Source: Micromonospora aurantiaca ATCC 27029
GTDB lineage: Bacteria > Actinomycetota > Actinomycetes > Mycobacteriales > Micromonosporaceae
DNA: 64,000 nucleotides
Assembly (NCBI RefSeq): GCF_000145235.1
Contig: NC_014391.1
Coordinates: 3,542,001-3,606,000 of the forward strand
Direction: 5' to 3'
In this document: positions 32,427 through 41,062 of the stretch, piece by piece
Layout of the letters: the number at the start of each line of letters is the position of its first letter
Position numbering within the stretch: the first letter of the stretch is position 1
Translations under genes and position numbers: made by a program
The notes under the pieces: generated by a model
What the model was told of the DNA's origin: nothing
What the model saw: the letters and a program-made list of their open reading frames with translations, nothing else
Databases searched by the model: none

Positions 32427-32446
32427 GAGACGGGACGTCTCGTCTC
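32427..32446. promoter_or_regulatory. TetR operator site 2 (tetR/glycosyltransferase gap)
   Basis: GAGACGGGACGTCTCGTCTC is a 20-bp palindrome with one mismatched pair, about 57 bp from site 1. It lies between the putative start of transcription and the ribosome-binding site of the glycosyltransferase gene. Confidence 0.68.
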
Positions 32447-32466
32447 AGTGGAGATCAGGAGATCAC

Positions 32467-33654
32467 TTGCCGCACATCGCCATGGTCAGCATTCCGTTCC
32501 ACGGCCACGTCAACCCGAGCCTGGAGATCATCAGTACCCTCGTGCGGCGCGGCCACCGGGTCACCTACGCCAACGATCCCGCCTTCGCCGAGGTCGTCCG
32601 GGCCACCGGCGCGGAGCTGAAGCCGTACGCCTCGACGCTGCCCGCCGACGGCGGCGCCGGCATCGACGACCCGATCGCACAGCTCACGCTCTTCCTCGAC
32701 GACGCCGTCGCCATGCTGCCGCAGCTACGGACCGCCTACGCCGACGACCGGCCGGACCTGTTCCTCTACGACATCGCCGGCGCGCCGGCGCGGCTACTCG
32801 GCGAGCAGTGGGGGATTCCGGCCGTCCAGCTGTCCTCGACGTTCGTCGCCTGGGACGGCTACGAGCAGGAGATGGCGCCCGCCGTGGAGGCGATGCGGGC
32901 AGATCCGCGCGGCGCCGACTACTACCAGCGGTTCACGGCGTGGCTGACCGCTGAGGGTTCGTCGGTCACCGACAGCATGGCGTTCCAGGGGCGGCCGGTG
33001 CGCAGCCTCGTCCTGCCGCCGGAGGCGCTCCAGCCGAACGCCGACCGCGTGGACCGGTCGGTCTACAGCTTCGTCGGCCCGGTCCTGGGCGACCGCTCCG
33101 ACCAGGGCTCCTGGGTACGACCGGAGCGCGCAGACAAGGTGCTGCTCGTCTCGCTCGGCTCCGCCTTCACCCGGCAGCCCGAGTTCTACCGCCGCTGCGT
33201 CGCCGCGTTCGGTGACCTGCCCGGCTGGCACACGGTTCTCCAGATCGGCAAGCACGTCGATCCCGCCGAGCTCGGCCCCGTTCCGGACAGCGTCGAGGTG
33301 CACCGGTGGGTGCCGCAGCTGGCCGTACTGGAGCAGGCGGATGCCTTCGTCACCCATGCCGGCATGGGCGGCAGCAGCGAAGGTCTCTACTGCGGGACGC
33401 CGATGATCGCCGTACCGCAGGCGGCCGACCAGTTCGCGAACGCCGAGCAGCTGGCATCCCTCGGCGTCGCCCGGGTCGTCGACTCGGCCACCGTCACCGC
33501 CGCGGAGCTGCGCGAGACGCTGCTCGCCCTCACCGCGGACCCCGCCGTGGTGGCGCGTAGTGCCGAGCTGAAGCGGCAGGCCCGCGCCGCCGGCGGCGCC
33601 GACCGGGCCGCCGATCTGATCGAGGCCGAACTCGCCACGGCGAGCGGCGGGTGA
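32467..33654 (+). CDS. Macrolide-family (MGT/OleD-type) GT1 glycosyltransferase
   Basis: The 395-residue GT-B protein starts with PHIAMVSIPFHGHVNPSLEI (acceptor-side HGHxNP motif of OleD/Mgt enzymes) and has the donor-binding signature HAGMGGSSEGLYCGTPMI near residues 297-314, followed by PQAADQFANA. These enzymes transfer glucose or a related sugar from UDP-sugar to macrolides and similar hydroxylated compounds, usually inactivating them. The start is TTG 32467 with AGGAG 5 nt upstream. It is under the divergent TetR. Resistance or product tailoring are both possible; no biosynthetic genes are nearby, favouring resistance. Confidence 0.88.
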   Translation: MPHIAMVSIPFHGHVNPSLEIISTLVRRGHRVTYANDPAFAEVVRATGAELKPYASTLPADGGAGIDDPIAQLTLFLDDAVAMLPQLRTAYADDRPDLFLYDIAGAPARLLGEQWGIPAVQLSSTFVAWDGYEQEMAPAVEAMRADPRGADYYQRFTAWLTAEGSSVTDSMAFQGRPVRSLVLPPEALQPNADRVDRSVYSFVGPVLGDRSDQGSWVRPERADKVLLVSLGSAFTRQPEFYRRCVAAFGDLPGWHTVLQIGKHVDPAELGPVPDSVEVHRWVPQLAVLEQADAFVTHAGMGGSSEGLYCGTPMIAVPQAADQFANAEQLASLGVARVVDSATVTAAELRETLLALTADPAVVARSAELKRQARAAGGADRAADLIEAELATASGG

Positions 33655-33697
33655 TGCGTGGTCGCGGCGGCCGGGTGCCGCCGCGACCACGCCCCGG

Positions 33698-34255
33698 TCA
33701 GTCCTCCGCCAGCACGGTGAAGGTGAAGGCGGTGCTCGTCGGACGCTTCAGCGGGATGTCGCACTTGACCCGGCGCAGCACCTCGGACCGGGTGAGGCCG
33801 AACCGGCGAGCGATGAGCCGGTCCGGGCGTACCGGCACCGGATCATCGAAGGTGACGTCCACCTGGACCGGCCACCGGTCCAGCGGCACCGTGGGCGCGT
33901 CCAGCGTCCACGCGTCCGTCCAGTCCAGGGTGAAGCGGCAGCGCCGGGCGAACGCCGGATCCAGCAGTGTGGCCGCCACCAGGGCGGGATCGTTGACGTG
34001 GTGGCCGTGCAGCTCGGCGGGATCGAACGAGCTGACGGTCGCCCGCTCCCGGACGGTGAGCTTGACGGTGCGGTCGCAGGACACGCACCGGACGAGCAGC
34101 CACACGTCCAGCAGCTTGCCGTTGGCGTTGACGCGGAACCGGCCCTTGGCGGCGGTGGCCGACTCCGCCCGGCAGACGGCGCAGCGCAGCGACAGCAGCG
34201 GAAGGCGGGTCCGGCGTACGACCCAGGGCAGCACGATATGCGGTTGGGATGACAT
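33698..34255 (-). CDS. DUF1062 family protein
   Basis: The 185-residue product has two CxxC pairs, LRCAVCRAE near residues 23-31 and VRCVSCDRT near 55-63, flanking GRFRVNANGKLLDVWLL, the core pattern of DUF1062. The cysteines suggest a structural zinc. The C-terminal third contains RRFGLTRSEVLRRV, a helix-turn-helix-like stretch. Function is unknown. It is convergent with the glycosyltransferase and stands alone. Confidence 0.8.
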   Translation of the reverse strand: MSSQPHIVLPWVVRRTRLPLLSLRCAVCRAESATAAKGRFRVNANGKLLDVWLLVRCVSCDRTVKLTVRERATVSSFDPAELHGHHVNDPALVAATLLDPAFARRCRFTLDWTDAWTLDAPTVPLDRWPVQVDVTFDDPVPVRPDRLIARRFGLTRSEVLRRVKCDIPLKRPTSTAFTFTVLAED

Positions 34256-34531
34256 GGAGACCTGATCTCTGAAGACCTGACGCGAGGCCGATCACGCGCG
34301 GCCTCGGACGCTGTGGCCGGGCGCGCGAGGGCAGCCCGGGGAGCCGGCGCGCAACGGCCGGCTACAGGCGTGGGGAACGTGTCAGGTTCTAGAGAGCAGG
34401 AGGGGTCACGCGGAGTCGTCCTTCTTCGCTGCGACAGGAGTGCGGGAAACGTACGGGACGTCCGGAACCGCTCTCAACCCGTTTTCCGGCGCCGGTGCGG
34501 TGCGGCGCCCGTCACTTCACTCACTAAAAGT
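34256..34531. other. Intergenic region without a recognisable gene
   Basis: Between the divergent DUF1062 and tetR genes I find no convincing open frame with proper codon use. There are GC-rich hairpins around 34290-34365. The last 40 bases become AT-richer and lead into the tetR promoter. Confidence 0.6.
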
Positions 34532-34561
34532 TTGCACTGTCTGCAAGATCGCTCGTAGTGT
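34532..34561 (+). promoter_or_regulatory. Leaderless promoter and autoregulatory operator of tetR (34568)
   Basis: TTGCAC (34532-34537), 18 nt, TAGTGT (34556-34561), then 6 nt to the GTG start: a -35/-10 pair placed for a leaderless mRNA. TTGCA, 5 nt, TGCAA (34532-34546) is a perfect inverted repeat covering the -35 box and is the probable binding site of the TetR protein itself. Confidence 0.7.
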
Positions 34562-34567
34562 CGTCGC

Positions 34568-35185
34568 GTGACCCCGGATCAGAGCCGCCCCGGCCTGCGT
34601 GACCGCAAGAAGCGCCAGACCCGCGCCGCCCTCAGCGCCGCCGCGCTGCGCCTGGTCGCCGAACGCGGCCTGGACCAGGTGACGGTGGAGGAGATCAGCG
34701 AGGCCGCCGACGTGTCGGCCCGCACCTTCTTCAACTACTTCCCCAGCAAGGACGAGGCGCTGCTCGGCGACCAGCCGACCGACCGCGAGGTGCTTGCCGC
34801 CCGCATCGTCGACGCCCCGCCGGAGCTGTCCGCGTTCGACGCGCTGCGGCTGGCCTTCGACGACGTGGTCGAGGCCGTCGAGGCCGACCGCGAGGTGTGG
34901 CTGCTGCGCCTGCGGGTGATCGCGGCGAACCCGTCGCTTCTTCCGCGGCTGATCAGCGGCAACGCCGAGACCGAGCAGGTGATCGTCGCGGCGGTGGCCG
35001 CCCGGCTGGGCGTCGACCCGTGCCACGGCCACCCGACGCTCGTCACCACTGTCGCCGGCGCGGTCTTCCGCACGGCCCTCATGCAGTGGGTCGAGCGACC
35101 CGACACGACGACGCTGCGCGAACTGACCGCCGAGGCGTTCGCCGCCGTCGCCGCCGGCCTGCCCGATCCGTACGCCTCGGCCTGA
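34568..35185 (+). CDS. TetR family transcriptional regulator of an efflux pump
   Basis: The 205-residue product has the TetR DNA-binding domain (residues 13-58: RQTRAALSAAALRLVAERGL...AADVSARTFFNYFPSKDEALL); the FFNYF segment is characteristic of the MftR/AcrR-like actinobacterial branch. GTG 34568 has no Shine-Dalgarno, consistent with the leaderless promoter. It lies 62 nt upstream of the DHA2-type MFS gene in the same direction and likely represses both. Confidence 0.9.
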   Translation: MTPDQSRPGLRDRKKRQTRAALSAAALRLVAERGLDQVTVEEISEAADVSARTFFNYFPSKDEALLGDQPTDREVLAARIVDAPPELSAFDALRLAFDDVVEAVEADREVWLLRLRVIAANPSLLPRLISGNAETEQVIVAAVAARLGVDPCHGHPTLVTTVAGAVFRTALMQWVERPDTTTLRELTAEAFAAVAAGLPDPYASA

Positions 35186-35247
35186 GCCGTTCCTACCGGC
35201 CGCCGCCGTCGCGCGGCCGCTCGCCCGTGCACACGACAAGGAGTTCG

Positions 35248-36819
35248 ATGACCACCGCCACTGTTCCGCCCGCAGAGACGGGTACGCGGATGTCACGCCG
35301 GGAGGTCCTCCAGGCGTTGTCCGGCCTGATGGTCGGCATGTTCGTGGCGATCCTCGCCTCGACGGTGGTGGCGAACGCGCTGCCCCGGATCATCGCCGAC
35401 CTCGACGGCAGCCAGACCGTCTACACCTGGATCGTCACCAGCGAGCTTCTCGCGATGACCGCGACGGTGCCGCTGTGGGGCAAGATGGCCGACCTCTACA
35501 GCAAGAAGCTGCTCATCCAGATGTCCCTCGGCCTGTTCGTGGCCGGTTCGCTCGTCGCCGGGTTCACCCCGAACGTCGAGGTGCTGCTGCTCAGCCGGGT
35601 CATCCAGGGCATCGGCGCGGGCGGCATGACAGCGCTCGCCACGATCGTCATGGCGGCCATGATCCCGCCGCGTGAGCTGGGCCGGTACGCCGGCATCTTC
35701 GGCGCCGTGTTCGGTGTCGGCACCATCGCCGGTCCGCTGATCGGCGGTGTCCTGGTCGACACGTCCTGGCTCGGCTGGCGCTGGTGCTTCCTGATCGGGG
35801 TGCCGTTCAGCCTGCTGTCCATCGCCCTGCTGCAGAAGACGCTGCACCTGCCGGTGGTGCGCCGCAAGGTCCGCATCGACTGGCTCGGCGCCCTCCTGAT
35901 CACCTCGGGCGTGTCCACGCTGCTGATCTGGTCGTCGCTGGCGGGCAACAAGTTCGACTGGGCGTCCGGCTGGACCGCGCTGCTGGTCGGCGGCGGGCTG
36001 GCGCTGCTCGCGCTCGCCGTGTTCGTCGAGTCCCGCACCGAGGAGCCGATCATCCCGCTCGGCATCTTCCGCAACCGCACCGTCAGTCTCACCACGATCG
36101 CGAGCATCCTCGTGGGCGTGGCGATGTTCGGCGGCACCGTGTTCCTGTCGCAGTACTTCCAGACCTCGCTGGGCAAGTCGCCGACCGCGGCCGGCCTGAT
36201 GAGCCTGCCGATGGTTCTCGGCCTGCTGGTCTCCTCGACGGTGGCGGGTCAGCTGATCACCAAGTACGGCCGCTGGAAGATGTTCCTGGTCGCCGGCGCC
36301 GCGGTGATGACGGTCGGCATGCTGCTGCTGAGCACCATCGACGCGAACACCAGCGTGCCGGTGCTGTCGGTGTACATGGCGGTGCTGGGTGTCGGCGTGG
36401 GCATGCTCCTGCAGAACCTGGTGCTGGCCGCGCAGAACGACGTACCGGCCGCCGAACTCGGCGCGGCCACCTCGGTGCTGACGTTCTTCCGCAGCATGGG
36501 CGGCGCGGTCGGCGTCAGCGCGCTCGGCGCGGTCCTGGCGAACCGGGTGACCTCGCTGACCGTGGAGCGGCTGGGGCCGATCGCGGCCGGCGGCGGTTCG
36601 GCCGAGGTGCCGGACCTGTCCGCCCTGCCGGAGCCGGTGCTGCGGATCGTGCAGGACGTCTACGGCATCGCCACGTCGGAGATGTTCCTCATCGGCGCGC
36701 CGTTCGCGCTGCTCGCCCTGATCGTCGTGCTGTTCATCAAGGAGAAGCCGCTGAACACGCTCAGCGGCGACGAGCGCCGGGCCCGCGAGGAGGCGGCTGC
36801 CGCCGCCGGCATGCACTGA
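35248..36819 (+). CDS. DHA2-family (EmrB/QacA) multidrug MFS exporter
   Basis: The 523-residue product has 14 predicted helices. Motif A is readable as WGKMADLYSKK near residue 76-86, motif B as LLSRVIQGIGAGGM near 115, and motif C as GAVFGVGTIAGPLIGGVL near 152-169, the antiporter signature of proton-driven drug exporters. AAGGAG lies 5 nt before ATG 35248. Cotranscription with the upstream tetR is likely. The operon ends at a perfect 15-bp terminator hairpin. Confidence 0.92.
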   Translation: MTTATVPPAETGTRMSRREVLQALSGLMVGMFVAILASTVVANALPRIIADLDGSQTVYTWIVTSELLAMTATVPLWGKMADLYSKKLLIQMSLGLFVAGSLVAGFTPNVEVLLLSRVIQGIGAGGMTALATIVMAAMIPPRELGRYAGIFGAVFGVGTIAGPLIGGVLVDTSWLGWRWCFLIGVPFSLLSIALLQKTLHLPVVRRKVRIDWLGALLITSGVSTLLIWSSLAGNKFDWASGWTALLVGGGLALLALAVFVESRTEEPIIPLGIFRNRTVSLTTIASILVGVAMFGGTVFLSQYFQTSLGKSPTAAGLMSLPMVLGLLVSSTVAGQLITKYGRWKMFLVAGAAVMTVGMLLLSTIDANTSVPVLSVYMAVLGVGVGMLLQNLVLAAQNDVPAAELGAATSVLTFFRSMGGAVGVSALGAVLANRVTSLTVERLGPIAAGGGSAEVPDLSALPEPVLRIVQDVYGIATSEMFLIGAPFALLALIVVLFIKEKPLNTLSGDERRAREEAAAAAGMH

Positions 36820-36838
36820 CCGCGTCCGGTCGAGCGTG

Positions 36839-36873
36839 AAGGGCCGCCCCCGGGAACACCGGGGGCGGCCCTT
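36839..36873. terminator. Bidirectional terminator hairpin
   Basis: A perfect 15-bp stem (36839-36853 with 36859-36873) and a 5-nt loop separate the MFS gene from the convergent small gene at 36886. The stem is bounded by AA/TT only, so the T tract is short. Confidence 0.7.
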
Positions 36874-36885
36874 CCTCGCGTACGG

Positions 36886-37194
36886 TCAGCGTTCGGTGCG
36901 GTCGTTGATCTCCGTGCCGGACTCGCCGGGCATGGCGCCGATCGACTCCTCGGCGGCCCGGCCGCCGGTGCTCTCGTCGCCCTGCTTCAGCGAGCTGCGG
37001 GGCAGCCCGGCCAGGTGGGCCGGGTCCTCGATCGGCTGGGGCGGCCACTGGTCCTGCGTGCCGTCGGTCACCCCGGCGCGGCGCAGCGCCTCGACCAGTT
37101 GGTCCGGCGACAGGCGGTCGACCTCCTGTATCCCGGCCCCGCGCGCAATCGCCTGCAGTGTCTTCAGGTCTTCGCTCACGAATGTCTCGGCCAT
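36886..37194 (-). CDS. Small hypothetical protein with a SAP/Rho-N-like helical motif
   Basis: The 102-residue product has an N-terminal 35-residue segment, DLKTLQAIARGAGIQEV then RLSPDQLVEALRRAGV, that resembles the helix-extension-helix of SAP or Rho N-terminal domains, which bind nucleic acids. The rest is low-complexity and charged (PRSSLKQGDESTGGRAAEES). Similar short proteins are common in actinomycetes. Function is not known. ATG 37194 is clear. Confidence 0.6.
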   Translation of the reverse strand: MAETFVSEDLKTLQAIARGAGIQEVDRLSPDQLVEALRRAGVTDGTQDQWPPQPIEDPAHLAGLPRSSLKQGDESTGGRAAEESIGAMPGESGTEINDRTER

Positions 37195-37259
37195 GCCCGA
37201 GCCTTCCCGGCGCTCAAGACAAGGAAACCCGGTCGGCGCCCCGGCCTGCCTGCCCTCCG

Positions 37260-37318
37260 TCGATCATGAAGTTGTGCCGGGCAAACCGGACGCGGAACGC
37301 CGTCAACCTCATGATCGA
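37260..37318. repeat. GATC-ended imperfect intergenic hairpin
   Basis: Arms TCGATCATGAAGTTG (37260-37274) and its reverse complement with one mismatch (37304-37318) enclose 29 nt. The gap 37195-37337 holds no gene. This resembles the elements at 3783-3833 and 48593-48660. Confidence 0.6.
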
Positions 37319-37337
37319 CCCGAAATGAGAGGTCTGG

Positions 37338-38156
37338 TCAGCGGCGGGCGGGTTTGCGGTCGGGGCGCGGACGGTCCCGTTCCGGGTCGACGCCCACCTG
37401 TACGGCGAACGCCGGGTCCACGGCGAGCAGCGGCCGGGGGCCGAACAGGGCCATCCCGGTCAGCAGCGTGTCGGTGTCCCGGCCCTGCCAGACCGGGCGG
37501 CGCTCCGGGTCCAGGTCGGCGTGCTCGCGGCGCAGCCGCCGCAGCAACCGGCGGGCGGCGGCGCCGGTCTCCGGCACCTCGGTCAGCCACCAGCCACCCA
37601 GCGCGGTGGCCAGGCAGCACAGCAGCAGCCCGGCGACCGAGGCCGGACCGCCCGCCGAGCGCCCCTCGACCGCGCTGTCCACCAGCCGGGTCAGTCCGAC
37701 CGCGGCGACCGCGAACAGCGGCACCGTGCCCAGCGCGATCCGCCGCCGCTGCCCGGGGGTGAGCAGCCAGCCGTCGCGGACCAGCCGCCCGACCGTACGG
37801 CGCAGCGCCCGGCCCACTGCGGGATCGGCGAGCACCGCCGCCCAGGTCTGCGGGCGGCGCAGCGCGGTGTGCAGGGCGCGCACCAGCGCGGGCGAACCGG
37901 CCGGGGGCGGCCCCTGCGCGTGCAGGGTGGCGAGTTCGCCGACGTCGACCCCGCCCGCGCGGCGCAGCGCGGCCACCCCGACCTGACAGGCCAGCAGCGC
38001 CCGGTCGGTCAGGTACGCCAGCTCGACCCGGTCGGGTGTCGCACCGCGGGTACGGCGGCCGGTCAGTTCGCGTACCGCCACGGCGATCACGACTGCCACG
38101 GCGACCGCGCCGAGGTAGTCGAGGAGGAAGATCGGCCCGCTGACTCCCCAGAGCAT
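37338..38156 (-). CDS. TIGR04222-like membrane protein
   Basis: The 272-residue product has a first membrane helix (LLDYLGAVAVAVVIAVAV, residues 10-27), a long cytosolic part with YLTDRALLACQVGVAALRRAGGV, and two further helices near 163-205. The order helix, then a YL.GG...A.....L loop, then paired helices matches the actinobacterial TIGR04222 family of unknown function, often with a Gly-rich C-terminus, here a basic tail. ATG 38156 lies 13 nt after the stop of the GT39-type gene on the same strand, so they probably form an operon. Confidence 0.65.
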   Translation of the reverse strand: MLWGVSGPIFLLDYLGAVAVAVVIAVAVRELTGRRTRGATPDRVELAYLTDRALLACQVGVAALRRAGGVDVGELATLHAQGPPPAGSPALVRALHTALRRPQTWAAVLADPAVGRALRRTVGRLVRDGWLLTPGQRRRIALGTVPLFAVAAVGLTRLVDSAVEGRSAGGPASVAGLLLCCLATALGGWWLTEVPETGAAARRLLRRLRREHADLDPERRPVWQGRDTDTLLTGMALFGPRPLLAVDPAFAVQVGVDPERDRPRPDRKPARR

Positions 38157-38169
38157 GGCGGCAAGTATC

Positions 38170-39711
38170 TCAGGAGCCGTGGCGTACCTCGGTGTCCCAG
38201 ATCTGTGACCACGGACGCCGCAGGCCCCGGGCGAGGAAGATCGGCTCGCCGTTCTCGTCGTTGTCGACGTCGGCCCGCTGGTCGACCCGGCCCACCTCGG
38301 TGACCTCGGTGAACCAGGCACGCAGCGGCTCCGGCCGGGACCAGCCGACGACGATCACCACGTCGGCGTCGTCGGGCGGCCGGCCGAACGTGGCCATGCT
38401 GTTGTGCCCGGAGTACGCGCGGGGCAGGCCCCGGGCCGGACCGTACCGGGCCAGCGCCCCGGCCTCGCCGTAGTTACCGGTCAGCACCACGGCCCGGTCG
38501 CGCTCGGCCGGCGGCAGCGCGCGGTGCACGGCGGCCACCGAGTCGGCGAACTCGGGCCAGCCGATGGTCTCGCCCGCGTCGTAGTTGACAGCGACCACGA
38601 ACCCGGGCAGCCGGTCGGCCGGCAGCGTCGGCAGCAGCAGCACCGCGCTGCTCGCCGCCATCAGCACGGCGGCTGTGACCAGCAGCGCCTGCCGGCCCCG
38701 GGCCGCGCCCCGCCGCGCCCACGCGACGACCGGCACCACCCCGGCGGCGGTGAGCACCAGCAGCAGCGGCGCGTCGTAGTAGCCCTTGCCACCGGCCACC
38801 ACCACGATCGCGACCACCACCAGCCACGCCCAGGCCAGCGACCGGTACGCCGCCCAGGACGGCCGGCGCAGCAGCGCCACCAGCCCGGCTACCCACACCG
38901 GGACCGCGAACGGGCTGATGATCAGGAACTGGAGCACCACCGCGTCGATCCGGCCGCTGTAGGAGCTGTCGCCCTCGGCGATCGACGCGGCGACGTCGAG
39001 CTGCGGGAAGCCGTGCGCGGCCTGCCACACCGCGTACGGCACGGCGAGCAGCGCGGCGATTCCCGCGCCGGCGAGCACCCACCGGTCCCGCAGCAGCCGG
39101 CGCGGCCCGGCGATCAGCAGACCGGCGACCAGGCCCACGCCGAGCAGCGCGGGCAGCGGCTTGTTGAGCAGGCCGACGCCGAGCGCGAGCCCGGCGCCGA
39201 GCGCCCACCGGGTGTCGCCGGTGCGCAGCATCCGCACCACGCACAGCGCGGCGGCCAGCCACACCAGCAGGTCGACGCTCGTGGTGCTGAGCAGGTGGCC
39301 GCCGGCCAGCACGATGCCCGAGGCGGCGGCGAGCACCGCCGCGGCCGTCTGGGCGACGCGGCCGGCGCCGAACTGCCGGGCGATCGAGGCGACCAGGACC
39401 ACCGCCGCGCCGCCGATGAACGCCGACGGGGTACGCAGCACCACCAGGTTGCCCGGCGCGATCGTGTCGGCCAGCCGCGCCAGCGCCGGCACGAGAGGCC
39501 CCTGGTCGACGTAGCCCCAGTCGAGGTGCCGGCCGCACAGCAGGAAGTACAGCTCGTCGCGGTGGTAGCCGTAGCGGCCGGCCAGCGACAGCAGCACGGC
39601 GGTGAGGGCCGCGCCCACCACCAGGGGCGCGGCGGTACGCGGACCGGCGGGCGGCGGGCCACCGGGTGCGGCGGCCTCGCTCCGATCGATGTCGGCGACT
39701 GATTCGGCCAC
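38170..39711 (-). CDS. GT39/ArnT-like polyprenyl-phosphate-sugar glycosyltransferase
   Basis: The 513-residue integral membrane protein has about 11-12 helices. The first loop contains YHRDELYFLLCGRHLDWGYVDQGP (near residues 50-73); the acidic D-E pair in this loop is catalytic in PMT/ArnT enzymes. They transfer a sugar from a polyprenyl phosphate to protein or cell-envelope acceptors outside the membrane. A soluble C-terminal region (about 370-513) follows. The start is taken as GTG 39711. It could use the product of Ppm1 (2216-3007); the acceptor is unknown. The TIGR04222-like gene follows by 13 nt. Confidence 0.82.
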   Translation of the reverse strand: MAESVADIDRSEAAAPGGPPPAGPRTAAPLVVGAALTAVLLSLAGRYGYHRDELYFLLCGRHLDWGYVDQGPLVPALARLADTIAPGNLVVLRTPSAFIGGAAVVLVASIARQFGAGRVAQTAAAVLAAASGIVLAGGHLLSTTSVDLLVWLAAALCVVRMLRTGDTRWALGAGLALGVGLLNKPLPALLGVGLVAGLLIAGPRRLLRDRWVLAGAGIAALLAVPYAVWQAAHGFPQLDVAASIAEGDSSYSGRIDAVVLQFLIISPFAVPVWVAGLVALLRRPSWAAYRSLAWAWLVVVAIVVVAGGKGYYDAPLLLVLTAAGVVPVVAWARRGAARGRQALLVTAAVLMAASSAVLLLPTLPADRLPGFVVAVNYDAGETIGWPEFADSVAAVHRALPPAERDRAVVLTGNYGEAGALARYGPARGLPRAYSGHNSMATFGRPPDDADVVIVVGWSRPEPLRAWFTEVTEVGRVDQRADVDNDENGEPIFLARGLRRPWSQIWDTEVRHGS

Positions 39712-39819
39712 CCGTCCATGATGGCCCCGGCGGGTGGTCCGCCGATGCCCCGCCGCCCTCGGCCGGGTGGACGGAAACCGGTGGCCGGACGGCCGGGGCG
39801 GCGGCTAGCGTGCGCGCCG

Positions 39820-40308
39820 ATGCTGATTCGTGACTACACCGACGCCGACTGGGCCCAGGTCCGGCCGATCCTCGCCGACGTCATCACCGCCGCCGACACG
39901 TTCCCGTACGACCCGCGGTGGCCGCCGGAGACGGTGCGCGAGGTGTGGGTGGAGCGCCCGCCGGGGCGTACCTCGGTCGCGGTGGACCGCGACGGCGCGG
40001 TGCGCGGCACCGCGAAGATGGGCCCGAACCGGCCCGGGCCGGGGTCGCACGTGGCGACGGCGAGTTTCATGGTCGCGGCGGACGCCCGCGGCCGGGGTGT
40101 GGGCCGGGCGCTGTGCGAGGAGGCCCTGGACTGGGCCCGGCGGCAGGGTTTCGCCGCGATGCAGTTCAACGCCGTGGTGGAGACCAACACGGCGGCGGTG
40201 GAACTGTACCGGCGGCTCGGCTTCACGGTGATCGGCACCGTGCCGGAGGCGTTCGCGCACCCGGAGCGGGGACGGGTCGGGCTGCACGTGATGCACCGGC
40301 GGCTGTGA
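39820..40308 (+). CDS. GNAT family N-acetyltransferase
   Basis: The 162-residue product reads IRDYTDADWAQVRPILADV at the start and FMVAADARGRGVGRALCEEAL (acetyl-CoA loop) near residues 82-102, with NTAAVELYRRLGFTVIG near 125, close to phosphinothricin/aminoacyl-type acetyltransferases. The substrate is not readable. ATG 39820 lies 8 nt after TAGCGT with no Shine-Dalgarno, pointing to a leaderless transcript; an in-frame ATG at 39718 is unlikely. Confidence 0.85.
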   Translation: MLIRDYTDADWAQVRPILADVITAADTFPYDPRWPPETVREVWVERPPGRTSVAVDRDGAVRGTAKMGPNRPGPGSHVATASFMVAADARGRGVGRALCEEALDWARRQGFAAMQFNAVVETNTAAVELYRRLGFTVIGTVPEAFAHPERGRVGLHVMHRRL

Positions 40309-40375
40309 GCGCGGCCCGGGAGTGTCGGGGGCCGGGGCTAGGTTGACCGGGACCGTCACCACCCGAGGAGTCGCC

Positions 40376-40930
40376 ATGACCACGCTCACCGGCCGTCCGC
40401 ACACCGCGTTGCTCGTCGTCGACGTGCAGAACGGTGTGGTGGGCGGCGCCCACGACCGTGACCGCGTGGTCGCCACCATCGCCGGTCTGGTCGACCGGGC
40501 CCGCGACGCCGCCGTCCCGGTGGTGTGGGTGCAGCACCGCAGCGACGACCTGCCGCCCGACAGTGAGCAGTGGCGGATCGTGCCGGAGCTGTCGCGCCGC
40601 GACGACGAGCCGCTGGTGCACAAGGCGTACGGCGACTCCTTCGAGGACACCGACCTGGAGCCGGTGCTCGCCGCCGCCGGGGTGGGCCGGCTGGTCGTGA
40701 CCGGCGCGCAGACCGACGCGTGCATCAGGTCGACGCTGCACGGGGCGTTCACCCGTGGCTACGACGCCACGCTCGTCGCCGACGCGCACACCACCGAGGA
40801 CCTGTCCGCCTACGGCGCGCCGCCGCCCGCGCAGGTGATCGCCCACACCAACCTCTACTGGAGTTTCCAGACCGCTCCGGGGCGCACCGCCGGCACCGTC
40901 GAGGCCGCCGAGGTGGACTTCGCGGCCTGA
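40376..40930 (+). CDS. Isochorismatase-family cysteine hydrolase
   Basis: The 184-residue product has the family layout: catalytic Asp in LLVVDVQNGVV (D16), Lys in LVHKAYGDSF (K84 region) and Cys in VTGAQTDACIRST (near residue 118). Members hydrolyse amides or ethers such as nicotinamide, ureidoacrylate or isochorismate; no siderophore genes are nearby. GAGGAG precedes ATG 40376 by 6 nt. Confidence 0.87.
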   Translation: MTTLTGRPHTALLVVDVQNGVVGGAHDRDRVVATIAGLVDRARDAAVPVVWVQHRSDDLPPDSEQWRIVPELSRRDDEPLVHKAYGDSFEDTDLEPVLAAAGVGRLVVTGAQTDACIRSTLHGAFTRGYDATLVADAHTTEDLSAYGAPPPAQVIAHTNLYWSFQTAPGRTAGTVEAAEVDFAA

Positions 40931-41062
40931 CCTGCCGGGACGCACCGGTCGCGCCGGTCGGTGTCGGGGACCGGCCGGGCCGCCGTCCGCCGTGGCGACC
41001 CGGGGAGCGGCGGCCGGAAAACGCCTCGCCGGATCCGGCGGGTTGCTGACAGGCTGCCCGCC

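Noticed and set aside
32467..37000. Part of an antibiotic biosynthetic gene cluster
   Set aside because: The glycosyltransferase and exporter have their own TetR repressors, and no polyketide, peptide or sugar-biosynthesis genes are present nearby.
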